64,000 bases of DNA from Flavobacteriia bacterium (GTDB lineage: Bacteria > Bacteroidota > Bacteroidia > Flavobacteriales > Weeksellaceae), in NCBI GenBank assembly GCA_015999765.1, contig JAECQR010000004.1, forward strand, positions 1-64,000, read 5' to 3'. The notes under the pieces were generated by a model that had not been told where the DNA came from, ran no database searches, and saw only the letters and a list, made by a program, of their open reading frames with translations. This document shows positions 52,325-60,095 of this stretch, in pieces. Position 1 is the stretch's first letter; each line of letters opens with the position of its first letter. The position numbers and the translations under genes are program-made.

Positions 52325-52340
52325 TATGATTACAGTCATA
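52325..52340 (-). promoter_or_regulatory. Fnr/Crp-type operator upstream of Cys-rich protein and TonB receptor
   Basis: TATGATTACAGTCATA is the exact reverse complement of the site at 52897. Its centre is 29.5 bp upstream of the -7 box TAATTTTG, which places it at about -40. A second dyad TGATTATAATCA lies at 52350-52361. Confidence 0.7.
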
Positions 52341-52362
52341 AAGCCCAGGTGATTATAATCAT

Positions 52363-52401
52363 AAAAAAACTCCGTACAGCTATTGATATTCTGTACGGAG
52401 T
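52363..52401 (-). terminator. Terminator of the cytochrome c lipoprotein gene
   Basis: An 11-bp perfect stem (ACTCCGTACAG / CTGTACGGAGT) has an 11-nt loop, with T7 after it on the minus strand. Confidence 0.88.
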
Positions 52402-52430
52402 CCTTTATGAAAAGTGAGAACATTTAGGCT

Positions 52431-52817
52431 TTATTTTTTCAAAGTCATAATATATTCCACCATTTTCTTTGCATTTTCTTTGCTCATTCCGGCATGTGGT
52501 GTCATTGGGATTTCACCCCAGTTTCCTTTACCACCTTCGATAATTTTGGTGGCCAGCATCTCGATATCACCGTCAGTATATTTATCGGCCACTTCCTGAT
52601 AAGACGGACCTACCAGTCTGGCATCAACTTTATGACAGGTTAAACAATCGGTCCCTTCAATAAGTGCCAGTCCTTCATGTTTTCCGGCGGCTGCAGAATC
52701 AACCACCTTCAGTACAGGTTCTTCCAGCATTACATTGCTTTCTTTTGCGGTCTCTAAAGGTTTTTTACTGCATGATGCCGAAATTAATAACAAAGCTATA
52801 ATTACGTATTTATTCAT
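52431..52817 (-). CDS. Class I cytochrome c lipoprotein
   Basis: This 128-aa protein has a lipoprotein signal (LLISASCSKK) and one heme site TDCLTCHKVDARLVGPSY, with the axial Met likely in PMTPHAGMSKENAK. Class I cytochromes of this form carry electrons in the periplasm. Its divergence from the nos operon suggests it supplies or drains electrons for nitrous oxide respiration or a terminal oxidase. The -7 box TAATTTTG at 52841-52834 is too far from the Fnr dyad (63 bp) for the arrangement seen at the other three genes. Confidence 0.88.
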   Translation of the reverse strand: MNKYVIIALLLISASCSKKPLETAKESNVMLEEPVLKVVDSAAAGKHEGLALIEGTDCLTCHKVDARLVGPSYQEVADKYTDGDIEMLATKIIEGGKGNWGEIPMTPHAGMSKENAKKMVEYIMTLKK

Positions 52818-52896
52818 ATTGCTAAAATTTTAACAAAATTATTTTATATTCTCTAAACTAACTGTACAAATGTGCAGATAAATATCATATAAAGCT

Positions 52897-52912
52897 TATG
52901 ACTGTAATCATA
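52897..52912 (+). promoter_or_regulatory. Fnr/Crp-type operator of the nos operon
   Basis: TATGACTGTAATCATA is centred 30.5 bp before a -7 box TACTTTTG (52935-52942), so at about -41 from the predicted start near 52945. This is the class II activator position. Confidence 0.75.
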
Positions 52913-52964
52913 TTTGCATGAAGCCAAATCTTTCTACTTTTGAGTAAATAAAAATACTTGAATT

Positions 52965-53462
52965 ATGAACACACTTAGAACTCTGGCATTTTCAATGCTC
53001 ACTTTGGCACTTTTCTCCTGCGGGGGAGATAAAAAGACGGATTCAATCCCTACGGCCTCAACCACGGAAACAACTACTACCGCAACAGAGGCTACGGCTG
53101 CATCTGGCACCAATGAGTACGACCCAAAAAGAGGATTAGGTCCGCACGAAAATGTGGATGTCAGCAAATTCGATCCTGCAATGGCGGCTGCCGGTAAAAA
53201 AATCGCCGAAGTAAAATGTACTTCCTGCCACAAACCCACAGAAGAAAAACTGGTAGGTCCAGGCTGGAAAGGCGTTACCCAAAGACAAACTCCTGAATGG
53301 ATCATGAACTTTATCAGCAACCCGGATCCAATGATCGATGTTGACCCGGAATTACAGAAACAACTTGAGCTTTGTTTGGTAAGAATGCCGAATCAGGGGT
53401 TAGCTGATAATGAAGCCAGAGAAGTTCTGGAATATATGCGCGAGATCGACGGCGCCAAATAA
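52965..53462 (+). CDS. Nos-operon cytochrome c lipoprotein
   Basis: This 165-aa protein has a lipobox (TLALFSCGGDK), a Thr/Ala-rich linker and one heme site EVKCTSCHKPTEEKLVGPGW. A candidate axial Met is in CLVRMPNQGLADNEAREVLEYM. It is the first gene of the nos operon, 34 bp before nosZ, and is very likely the direct electron donor to NosZ, replacing the soluble cytochromes of proteobacterial systems. A strong Fnr-type box and -7 element precede it. Confidence 0.9.
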   Translation: MNTLRTLAFSMLTLALFSCGGDKKTDSIPTASTTETTTTATEATAASGTNEYDPKRGLGPHENVDVSKFDPAMAAAGKKIAEVKCTSCHKPTEEKLVGPGWKGVTQRQTPEWIMNFISNPDPMIDVDPELQKQLELCLVRMPNQGLADNEAREVLEYMREIDGAK

Positions 53463-53496
53463 TTCGCTGAGCAGAAAATTTTAATCAAATATATAT

Positions 53497-55497
53497 ATGA
53501 AAAGTCTTAAATTATTGGGGCTCTCTGCCGTTGTAGCCATAACAGCCCTTACAGGCTGCAAACCAAAAGGTACGGAAACCGCCGTGAGTGGCGATGCTGC
53601 ACAGAAGGTGTATGTTGCACCAGGAAAGTACGATGAGTTTTACAACTTTGTAAGTGGTGGGTTCAACGGACAGGTAAACGTATACGGTTTACCAAGTGGA
53701 AGACTGCTGAAAGTGCTTCCTGTTTTCTCCGTAAATCCTGAAAACGGTTACGGATACAGTGAAGAAACCAAACCAATGCTCGAAACTTCCCACGGATTTA
53801 TTCCTTGGGATGACCAGCACCACCTCTCTCTGTCGCAAACCAATGCAGAAGTGGACGGAAGATGGCTGTTTGCAAATGCCAATAACACCCCGCGTGTTGC
53901 AAGGATTGACCTGAAAACATTCAAAACAGTAGAGATATTGGAATTGCCGAACTCCGCAGGGAATCACTCCTCGCCTTTCCTTACAGAAAACACTGAATAT
54001 GTGGTAGCAGGAACCCGTTTTGCAGTTCCTATGGACGATGCTAACGGCGATGTTCCTATTGATTCATTCAAAGAAAACTTTAAAGGTGTACTTTCTTTCA
54101 TTGGAATCGATCAGCAAACAGGCGGTATGGATCTTTCTTTCCAGATTGAAGCTCCCGGTATTAATTTTGACCTTTCGCATGCCGGTAAGAAAAAATCAGG
54201 CGACTGGTTCTTCTTCTCCTGCTACAACTCTGAAAAAGCAAACACACTACTTGAGGTAAATGCTTCTCAGAATGATAAAGATTTCATCATGGCAGTGAAC
54301 TGGAAAAAAGCTGCTGAATTGGTAAAAGCCGGAAAAGGCAGAAAAGTAGTTACCGAATATGCACACAACACATGGGACGAAAGTACCCACAGTGCAACTT
54401 CAACAATGAAAAAAGAAGTGGTTGTACTTTCTGTAGAAGATATGAAGGAAGCTATGTTCATGATTCCTTGTCCTAAATCTCCACACGGATGCGACGTTGA
54501 CCCTACAGGTGAATACATCATCGGTTCCGGTAAATTGGCTGCACTTATTCCGGTATTCAGTTTCGACAAAATGATTAAAGCAATCGCTGACAAAAATTTT
54601 GCAGGAGAATACGATGGTGTACAGGTGATTAAATATGAAGCTGCTTTGCACGGTGAAGTTCAGAAACCAGGTTTAGGCCCGCTCCACACAGAGTTTGATG
54701 GAAAAGGAAATGCCTATACCTCCATGTTCGTTTCTTCTGAAGTTGTAAAATGGAATATCAAAGACCTGAAAGTTCTTGACAGACAGCCTACCTTCTATTC
54801 TGTAGGACACTTAATGATCCCAGGCGGTGACTCCGGTAAACCATTCGGAAAATATCTGGTAGCGTATAACAAAATTACCAAAGACCGATATTTACCTACT
54901 GGTCCCGAGTTGGCACAGTCTGCACAACTCTACGACATCAGCGGCGATAAAATGAAACTGTTGCTGGATTTCCCAACTTTTGGTGAACCGCATTATGCAC
55001 AGGCATTACCAGCAGATATGATTTCTAAAAACCAGGTGAAATTCTTTAAAATCGCCGAAAACAACCACCCTTATGCGACCAAAGGTGAAGCTGAAAGTAA
55101 AGTGGTGAGAGAAGGCAACAAAGTTCACGTTTACATGACGTCAATCCGTTCGCATTTTGCACCTGATAATATTGAAGGAATCAGAGTAGGTGACGAAGTT
55201 TACTTCCACGTGACCAATCTTGAACAGGACTGGGATGTCCCTCACGGTTTCGCCATCAAAGGCAACCAGAATGCAGAACTTCTGATTATGCCGGGAGAAA
55301 CCTGCACCCTGAAATGGGTTCCGAAAAAACCGGGAATGTACCCAATGTACTGTACCGATTTCTGTAGTGCACTGCACCAGGAAATGCAGGGATATGTAAG
55401 AGTATCACCCGCGGGAAGCAACACCCCGCTTATCTATTCACTGAATAATAAGAAGGACAATGCACAGAGCCCCGTTAAAGAAGGGGAAACAAAATAA
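53497..55497 (+). CDS. nosZ: Nitrous oxide reductase, clade II
   Basis: This 666-aa enzyme reduces N2O to N2. The N-terminal beta-propeller carries the CuZ histidines, with H108/H109 in WDDQHHLSLSQT and others in FDLSHAGKK, SPHGCDVDP, GPLHTEFDG, YSVGHLMIPGG and EPHYAQAL. The C-terminal cupredoxin binds CuA through VPHGF, C619, C623, H627 and M630 (YCTDFCSALHQEM). The leader is not Tat-type: it ends in the lipobox ITALTGC, so the enzyme is Sec-exported and probably lipid-anchored. This marks the clade II type of Bacteroidetes. All copper ligands appear intact. Confidence 0.96.
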   Translation: MKSLKLLGLSAVVAITALTGCKPKGTETAVSGDAAQKVYVAPGKYDEFYNFVSGGFNGQVNVYGLPSGRLLKVLPVFSVNPENGYGYSEETKPMLETSHGFIPWDDQHHLSLSQTNAEVDGRWLFANANNTPRVARIDLKTFKTVEILELPNSAGNHSSPFLTENTEYVVAGTRFAVPMDDANGDVPIDSFKENFKGVLSFIGIDQQTGGMDLSFQIEAPGINFDLSHAGKKKSGDWFFFSCYNSEKANTLLEVNASQNDKDFIMAVNWKKAAELVKAGKGRKVVTEYAHNTWDESTHSATSTMKKEVVVLSVEDMKEAMFMIPCPKSPHGCDVDPTGEYIIGSGKLAALIPVFSFDKMIKAIADKNFAGEYDGVQVIKYEAALHGEVQKPGLGPLHTEFDGKGNAYTSMFVSSEVVKWNIKDLKVLDRQPTFYSVGHLMIPGGDSGKPFGKYLVAYNKITKDRYLPTGPELAQSAQLYDISGDKMKLLLDFPTFGEPHYAQALPADMISKNQVKFFKIAENNHPYATKGEAESKVVREGNKVHVYMTSIRSHFAPDNIEGIRVGDEVYFHVTNLEQDWDVPHGFAIKGNQNAELLIMPGETCTLKWVPKKPGMYPMYCTDFCSALHQEMQGYVRVSPAGSNTPLIYSLNNKKDNAQSPVKEGETK

Positions 55498-55507
55498 ATT
55501 CAGAAAT

Positions 55508-55535
55508 AAAGGGCAGATATTTCTGCCCTTTTTTA
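55508..55535 (+). terminator. Hairpin terminator between nosZ and nosB-like gene
   Basis: A 10-bp stem (AAAGGGCAGA / TCTGCCCTTT) with a 4-nt loop and T-run follows 10 bp after the nosZ stop, inside the nos cluster. It may attenuate downstream accessory genes so that NosZ is made in excess. Confidence 0.85.
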
Positions 55536-55548
55536 ATTCAAAAAAAAA

Positions 55549-56133
55549 ATGAAAACTCATACCTTAAATAATTTAACAAGAGTTTTACTTATTGTGTGCG
55601 GAATCGCACTCATTGTCTCCATCTTTGTTCCACTATGGTCTATTTATCTGGAAGCTCCGCAATATCCGGAGGGCCTGGCCATGTATCTCTGGGCCAGTAA
55701 AATTACCGGAGAATACGAAATCATCAACGGACTTAACCACTATATCGGTATGAAGACCATTCACCCGGAAGATTTCTGGGAGTTTAAAGTGCTGCCCTAT
55801 GCTTTAGGATTTTTCGCAGCACTCTGTTTACTTGCAGCTTTACTGAACAAGAAAATGTGGCTTTATATCACTGCCGTATTATTCATGATCTTCGGTGTAG
55901 CATTTATGGTAGACTTCTGGCTTTGGGAATATGATTACGGTCATAACCTGGACCCTAACGCTGCCATTGTAGTTCCGGGAATGTCTTATCAACCCCCTTT
56001 GATCGGATTTAAGCAGTTGCTGAACTTCGGCGCCTATTCTTACCCGAACATCGGCGGTGGAATTATGTTTGGCGTTGCATTAATTTTGGCTATATTAGCA
56101 TTTATAGAGTTCAGAAAACCAAAATCTGCCTGA
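55549..56133 (+). CDS. Four-TM membrane protein of the nos cluster (NosB-like)
   Basis: This 194-aa protein has about four transmembrane helices (for example VLLIVCGIALIVSIFVPLW at the start and MFGVALILAILAFIEF at the end) and a periplasmic loop with LEAPQYPEGLAMYLW. A membrane protein of this type is regularly found just after nosZ in clade II clusters and has been named NosB; the name is assigned here by size, topology and position. Its role in NosZ maturation or electron transfer is not settled. Confidence 0.75.
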   Translation: MKTHTLNNLTRVLLIVCGIALIVSIFVPLWSIYLEAPQYPEGLAMYLWASKITGEYEIINGLNHYIGMKTIHPEDFWEFKVLPYALGFFAALCLLAALLNKKMWLYITAVLFMIFGVAFMVDFWLWEYDYGHNLDPNAAIVVPGMSYQPPLIGFKQLLNFGAYSYPNIGGGIMFGVALILAILAFIEFRKPKSA

Positions 56134-56172
56134 GATTTACATTAAAATACGATCAACTTAATTTTGAATCCA

Positions 56173-56583
56173 ATGAATTTTACAAAACCACTTATTCTAG
56201 CAGTTTCAGTTTTAGCAATTATGTCTTGCCAGAAGAGCGGCCCCCAAGATTTCGCTCTCGGTAAAGACCAGTGCGATAACTGCCGGATGACCATCACTGA
56301 ACAGAAATACGCTACCCAATTGATTACCCAGAAAGGCCGGGCTTATAAATTCGATGACATTATGTGTATGAACATGTATGAAAGTTCGAATCCCGACAAA
56401 GCCACCAATGCAAAAACCTATGTGATCGATTTTCCTTCCGGTAAATTTCTGGAAAAAGAGAAGGCTACCTTCATCAAAGGCGGCAGCATAAAATCCCCAA
56501 TGGGCGGAAACACACAGGCTTATCAGGACAAAGCAGCCGCACAGAAAGCCGCTGCCACGCTTGGAGCCAGTTTAACCAAATAA
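56173..56583 (+). CDS. nosL: NosL copper chaperone lipoprotein
   Basis: This 136-aa protein starts from the ATG at 56173 (MNFTKP); the TTG at 56164 is less likely. It has a lipobox (LAIMSCQKSG), then the NosL signature GKDQCDNCRMTITEQKYATQLI with the metal-binding C-x2-C-x-M, and YKFDDIMCMNMY. NosL is an outer- or inner-membrane-anchored Cu(I) protein that feeds copper to the CuZ site of NosZ with NosD, NosF and NosY. It is followed by nosD after 7 bp. Confidence 0.92.
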   Translation: MNFTKPLILAVSVLAIMSCQKSGPQDFALGKDQCDNCRMTITEQKYATQLITQKGRAYKFDDIMCMNMYESSNPDKATNAKTYVIDFPSGKFLEKEKATFIKGGSIKSPMGGNTQAYQDKAAAQKAAATLGASLTK

Positions 56584-56590
56584 AGAATTT

Positions 56591-57817
56591 ATGTTCAGAT
56601 TAATGTTTCTGTTTTTTCCTGTGCTCATATTTTCGAATATTCTGAAAGTGGGAAAAAACGAACAGTTTAAAACTATAAAAGAAGCTGTCGCCGCATCAAA
56701 AAGTGGCGACAGTATTTTAGTGGAAAGCGGGGTTTACAAAGAAGGCAACATCAGCATTACGCATCCTTTATCACTTATCGGTATCGGCAGGCCGGTTCTG
56801 GATGGTGAGATGAAGTATGAAATCCTCTCCTTCCGCGCGAACAATATCCTGCTGAAAGGATTCCGAATCATCAATTCCGGTGAAGACGAAATTAAAAACA
56901 TCGGTGCGGTGAGACTTTACGACAGCCATTATTCCACCATCGAAAACAATATCTTCGAAAACAACTATTTCGGCATCTACGTACAACGCGGTTACCGCTG
57001 CATGATCCGCAATAATAAAATCACATCTACGCGGGCAACTTCACAGGAAGGTATTGGTGACGGAATCCACGCCTGGGTAAGCGAGGAAATCTGGATCAAG
57101 AACAATTATATAGAAGGTCATAAAGACGGCATTTACCTCGAAAAAGTCATTAAATCATACATTTACCGCAATTACTCTAAAAAAAATCTAAGATATGGCC
57201 TGCACTTCATGTCCTCTAATGATGATGTATATGTAGGCAATACCTTCGATAACAATAATGCGGGTGTAGCGGTAATGTACAGCAATAACGTGGGAATGGT
57301 CGCCAACAATTTCATCAACAACTGGGGCGACGCGAATTACGGTTTGCTTTTGAAAGACATCAGTTTCAGTAAAATCAAACACAACAGATTCCAAAGTAAC
57401 ACCACAGCAATTTTTCTGGATGGCGCTACGAAAATCGACCTCTTCAAAAATGACTTCGAAGATAATGGCTGGGGCATGAAAATTAACTCCAACTGTATGG
57501 AAAACCGCGTGATAAATAATAATTTCATCAATAATACTTTTGATGTAAGCACGAGCGGATCGATGACGATGAACGATTTTAAAAAGAATTTCTGGGATAA
57601 ATACGAAGGCTACGATATGGATAAAGACAAAATCGGCGATGTACCTTTTCACCCTTTGAGTTTATATTCTGTACTGGTCGAGAATAATCCTTCGATCATG
57701 CTGCTTTTTAAAACATTTTTTGTAGATCTACTCGATAAAACCGAAAAAATAATTCCCAGTCTCACTCCGGTGAACTTTGTGGATGAACAACCGTTAATGA
57801 AAAGAGTCAGCATTTAA
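56591..57817 (+). CDS. nosD: NosD periplasmic copper-assembly protein
   Basis: This 408-aa protein has a Sec signal peptide and a right-handed beta-helix built of Asn-rich repeats (GFRIINSGEDEI..., NNIFENNYFGIYVQRGYRCMIRNNKI, KNNYIEGHKDGIYLEK, NTFDNNNAGVAVMYSNN). This is the CASH/NosD fold. NosD works with the ABC transporter NosFY to build the CuZ centre. It is in operon with nosL, with nosF 45 bp downstream. Confidence 0.93.
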   Translation: MFRLMFLFFPVLIFSNILKVGKNEQFKTIKEAVAASKSGDSILVESGVYKEGNISITHPLSLIGIGRPVLDGEMKYEILSFRANNILLKGFRIINSGEDEIKNIGAVRLYDSHYSTIENNIFENNYFGIYVQRGYRCMIRNNKITSTRATSQEGIGDGIHAWVSEEIWIKNNYIEGHKDGIYLEKVIKSYIYRNYSKKNLRYGLHFMSSNDDVYVGNTFDNNNAGVAVMYSNNVGMVANNFINNWGDANYGLLLKDISFSKIKHNRFQSNTTAIFLDGATKIDLFKNDFEDNGWGMKINSNCMENRVINNNFINNTFDVSTSGSMTMNDFKKNFWDKYEGYDMDKDKIGDVPFHPLSLYSVLVENNPSIMLLFKTFFVDLLDKTEKIIPSLTPVNFVDEQPLMKRVSI

Positions 57818-57862
57818 AAAGCATTGTGTGTTTATTTTACTACAATCCTCCTCCCTCTTACT

Positions 57863-58576
57863 ATGATAGAAGTAAAAAATTTAACTAAAAAATTCGGCAA
57901 ATTCACTGCTCTGGATGATTTGAATTTGTCCTTTACCAACAGTAAATCCATTGCCCTCATCGGCCCGAACGGCTGCGGGAAAACTACATTGATTAAATCG
58001 ATTTTAGGACTCAACGTCATCGAGACCGGTGATATTCTGGTGGACGGGAAAAGTGTGAAAGACGATTACCTTTACCGCAAAGACATCGGCTATATGCCAC
58101 AGATCGGCCGCTATCCGGAAAACATGAGCATCGGGCAAACCATTAAAATGATTAAGGATACGCGGAAAATATCCGAAACCCATCTCGATACCGAACTCCT
58201 GGAAAACTTCGAACTGGAAAAAATGTATGATAAAAAAATGGGCACGCTATCCGGGGGTACGACTCAGAAGGTGAGCGCTGTACTGGCTTTTATGTTCGAT
58301 CCCAAAGTCATTATTCTTGATGAACCCACTGCAGGACTTGATCCCTTGGCTTCCGAAATCCTTAAAAATAAAATCATCAAGGAAAAAAACAAAGGCAAAC
58401 TTATCATCATTACCTCGCACCTTCTGAGCGAACTGGATGATATTGTGAGCGAAATTGTTTTTATGAACGAAGGCAAAATCATTGTACAGCAGTCCGTAGA
58501 AGATCTGATGACCGAAAGAAAATCAGAGAAAATATCAGAATCCATCATCAGCATCCTAAAAGAAATGAAAAAATGA
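57863..58576 (+). CDS. nosF: NosF ABC-transporter ATPase
   Basis: This 237-aa ATPase starts from the ATG at 57863 (MIEVKNLTKKFG); the TTG start in the track adds 13 unlikely residues. Walker A is ALIGPNGCGKTTLIKS, the ABC signature is MGTLSGGTTQKVS, Walker B is VIILDEPTAGLDPLA, and the switch His is in IIITSHLLSE. It powers the NosDFY complex needed for CuZ assembly. It overlaps nosY by 4 bp. Confidence 0.93.
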   Translation: MIEVKNLTKKFGKFTALDDLNLSFTNSKSIALIGPNGCGKTTLIKSILGLNVIETGDILVDGKSVKDDYLYRKDIGYMPQIGRYPENMSIGQTIKMIKDTRKISETHLDTELLENFELEKMYDKKMGTLSGGTTQKVSAVLAFMFDPKVIILDEPTAGLDPLASEILKNKIIKEKNKGKLIIITSHLLSELDDIVSEIVFMNEGKIIVQQSVEDLMTERKSEKISESIISILKEMKK

Positions 58577-59340
58577 ACAAGATCGCACGCTTTATCCTTT
58601 TTGATATTTTAAAAAATAAGATTGTCATTTTCTACACGATTCTGCTTTTCATCATTTCCTGGTCCGTTCTGGGCCTGGAGAGTAATTATACAAAAGCTAC
58701 ACTTAGTCTTCTAAATGTTGTGCTGCTCGTGGTTCCGTTGGTAAGCATTATTTTTTCCACAATATATGTTTACAACAGCAGCCAGTTTATCGAACTCCTG
58801 CTGAGTCAGCCTGTTCCGCGGGTGAAGGTTTGGTTTAACATTTTCGTTGGACTTTCCACGGCTTTAGTTCTGGCGTTTCTCCTGGGCTGCGGGATTCCGA
58901 TTCTGCTTTACTCTTCCATCGAAACCGGTTTTTCACTGATTATTATCGGTGTACTGCTGTCAGTCATTTTCACTTCTTTTGCGATGCTTTCGGCCATTAT
59001 CAGCCGCGACCGGGCAAAGGGAATTGGGATTTCTATTTTCATCTGGATGTTTTTCAGTATTATTTACGACGGAATTCTTCTTGTCCTTATGTTCCAGTTT
59101 GCAGATTATCCGATCGAAGGAATTATGGCAACACTTGCAGGTCTCAATCCGGTTGGATTATCACGTATTTTCGTACTTCTTCAGCTTGATATCTCAGCAA
59201 TGCTGGGTTACTCGGGCGCTGTGTTTCAAAAAGTATTCGGATCGGGCGGCGGAATGGGAATCTCAATGCTGATCCTTTGGATCTGGGCAACAGTTCCTTT
59301 TGTACTCTCCTTGATCAAGTTCAATAAAAAAGACTTGTAG
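58573..59340 (+). CDS. nosY: NosY ABC-transporter permease
   Basis: This 255-aa inner-membrane protein has about six transmembrane helices (for example IVIFYTILLFIISWSVLGL and VVLLVVPLVSIIFSTIYVYNSS). The QFIELLLSQPVPR motif is typical of NosY and related ABC-2 permeases. It partners NosF and NosD. It is the last gene of the nos run; the fasciclin gene after it has its own Fnr-type promoter. Confidence 0.92.
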   Translation: MNKIARFILFDILKNKIVIFYTILLFIISWSVLGLESNYTKATLSLLNVVLLVVPLVSIIFSTIYVYNSSQFIELLLSQPVPRVKVWFNIFVGLSTALVLAFLLGCGIPILLYSSIETGFSLIIIGVLLSVIFTSFAMLSAIISRDRAKGIGISIFIWMFFSIIYDGILLVLMFQFADYPIEGIMATLAGLNPVGLSRIFVLLQLDISAMLGYSGAVFQKVFGSGGGMGISMLILWIWATVPFVLSLIKFNKKDL

Positions 59341-59398
59341 AAGTCCTTTAACCAAATCAAAAAATCAGTGATAAATATCACGCATTCAGATCATTGTA

Positions 59399-59414
59399 TA
59401 TGACTGCAGTCATA
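59399..59414 (+). promoter_or_regulatory. Fnr/Crp-type operator of the fasciclin gene
   Basis: TATGACTGCAGTCATA is a perfect palindrome, centred 30.5 bp before TACTTTTA (59437-59444). Spacing is identical to that at the nos promoter. A weaker dyad GTGATAAATATCAC lies 30 bp upstream. Confidence 0.75.
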
Positions 59415-59458
59415 CGATAATTCATTGGGTTGTGAGTACTTTTAATAAAAATTAAGCA

Positions 59459-60010
59459 ATGAAAAAATCGATTATCATTCTGGCTATGGTTGGTTTTGCA
59501 CTTGTTTCGTGCAAGAAAAATGAAACCATCGCGACAGATTCTGCTACAACCACGGAAGCTGTAGGTCAGGGACAGGAGGCTGTTCTGGACGATGACTCCA
59601 ACCCCACTGTAGTTCAGCTTGCAGCAAAAAATCCGGATTTGAGCACTTTAGTGACCGCCGTGAAAGCCGCCAACCTCACAACCTCTCTCAGCAATGCTGG
59701 CCCATTCACTGTCTTTGCGCCATTGAATTCAGCCTTTGACAAACTTCCTGCAGGAACTGTAGACGGGCTCCTGAAACCTGATCAGGCGGATGCTTTATCA
59801 GATATTTTGGGATATCACACGTATGTTGGCGTTATTAAAGAAGAAAACATGACGGACGGGCAAAGCCTGGGAATGGTTAACGGTAAAAATATAAAAATTA
59901 CAATGGTAGACGGTAAGCCTGTCATTAACGGAAAAGCAAAAATCGTAGCTACTGTACCCGCTTCCAACGGAATTGTGTACGCGATCGATGAAGTTCTGCT
60001 TCCGGAATAA
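59459..60010 (+). CDS. Fasciclin (FAS1) domain lipoprotein
   Basis: This 183-aa protein has a lipobox (ALVSCKKNE), an acidic/Thr-rich linker and one FAS1 domain with both signatures (GPFTVFAPLNSAFDKLP; ASNGIVYAIDEVLLPE). FAS1 proteins mediate adhesion or unknown surface roles. Regulation by the same box as nos suggests a role under oxygen limitation or nitrogen-oxide exposure; small FAS1 proteins recur beside nos and denitrification genes in Bacteroidetes. The substrate or partner is unknown. Confidence 0.88.
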   Translation: MKKSIIILAMVGFALVSCKKNETIATDSATTTEAVGQGQEAVLDDDSNPTVVQLAAKNPDLSTLVTAVKAANLTTSLSNAGPFTVFAPLNSAFDKLPAGTVDGLLKPDQADALSDILGYHTYVGVIKEENMTDGQSLGMVNGKNIKITMVDGKPVINGKAKIVATVPASNGIVYAIDEVLLPE

Positions 60011-60041
60011 TAAATCTAAGTTTGTTAAATTTAATTGTAGG

Positions 60042-60078
60042 AATGGCTGCCAAATTATTTTGACAGCCATTTTTTTAT
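60042..60078 (+). terminator. Terminator of the fasciclin gene
   Basis: The stem AATGGCTG / CAGCCATT, extended by CAAA/TTTTG, is followed by T7, 31 bp after the stop. It also lies between converging genes. Confidence 0.83.
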
Positions 60079-60095
60079 TGGCAAAATCTAAGCTG

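Noticed and set aside
53497-53570. Tat-type signal on NosZ
   Set aside because: No twin arginine is present; the leader ends in a lipobox cysteine.
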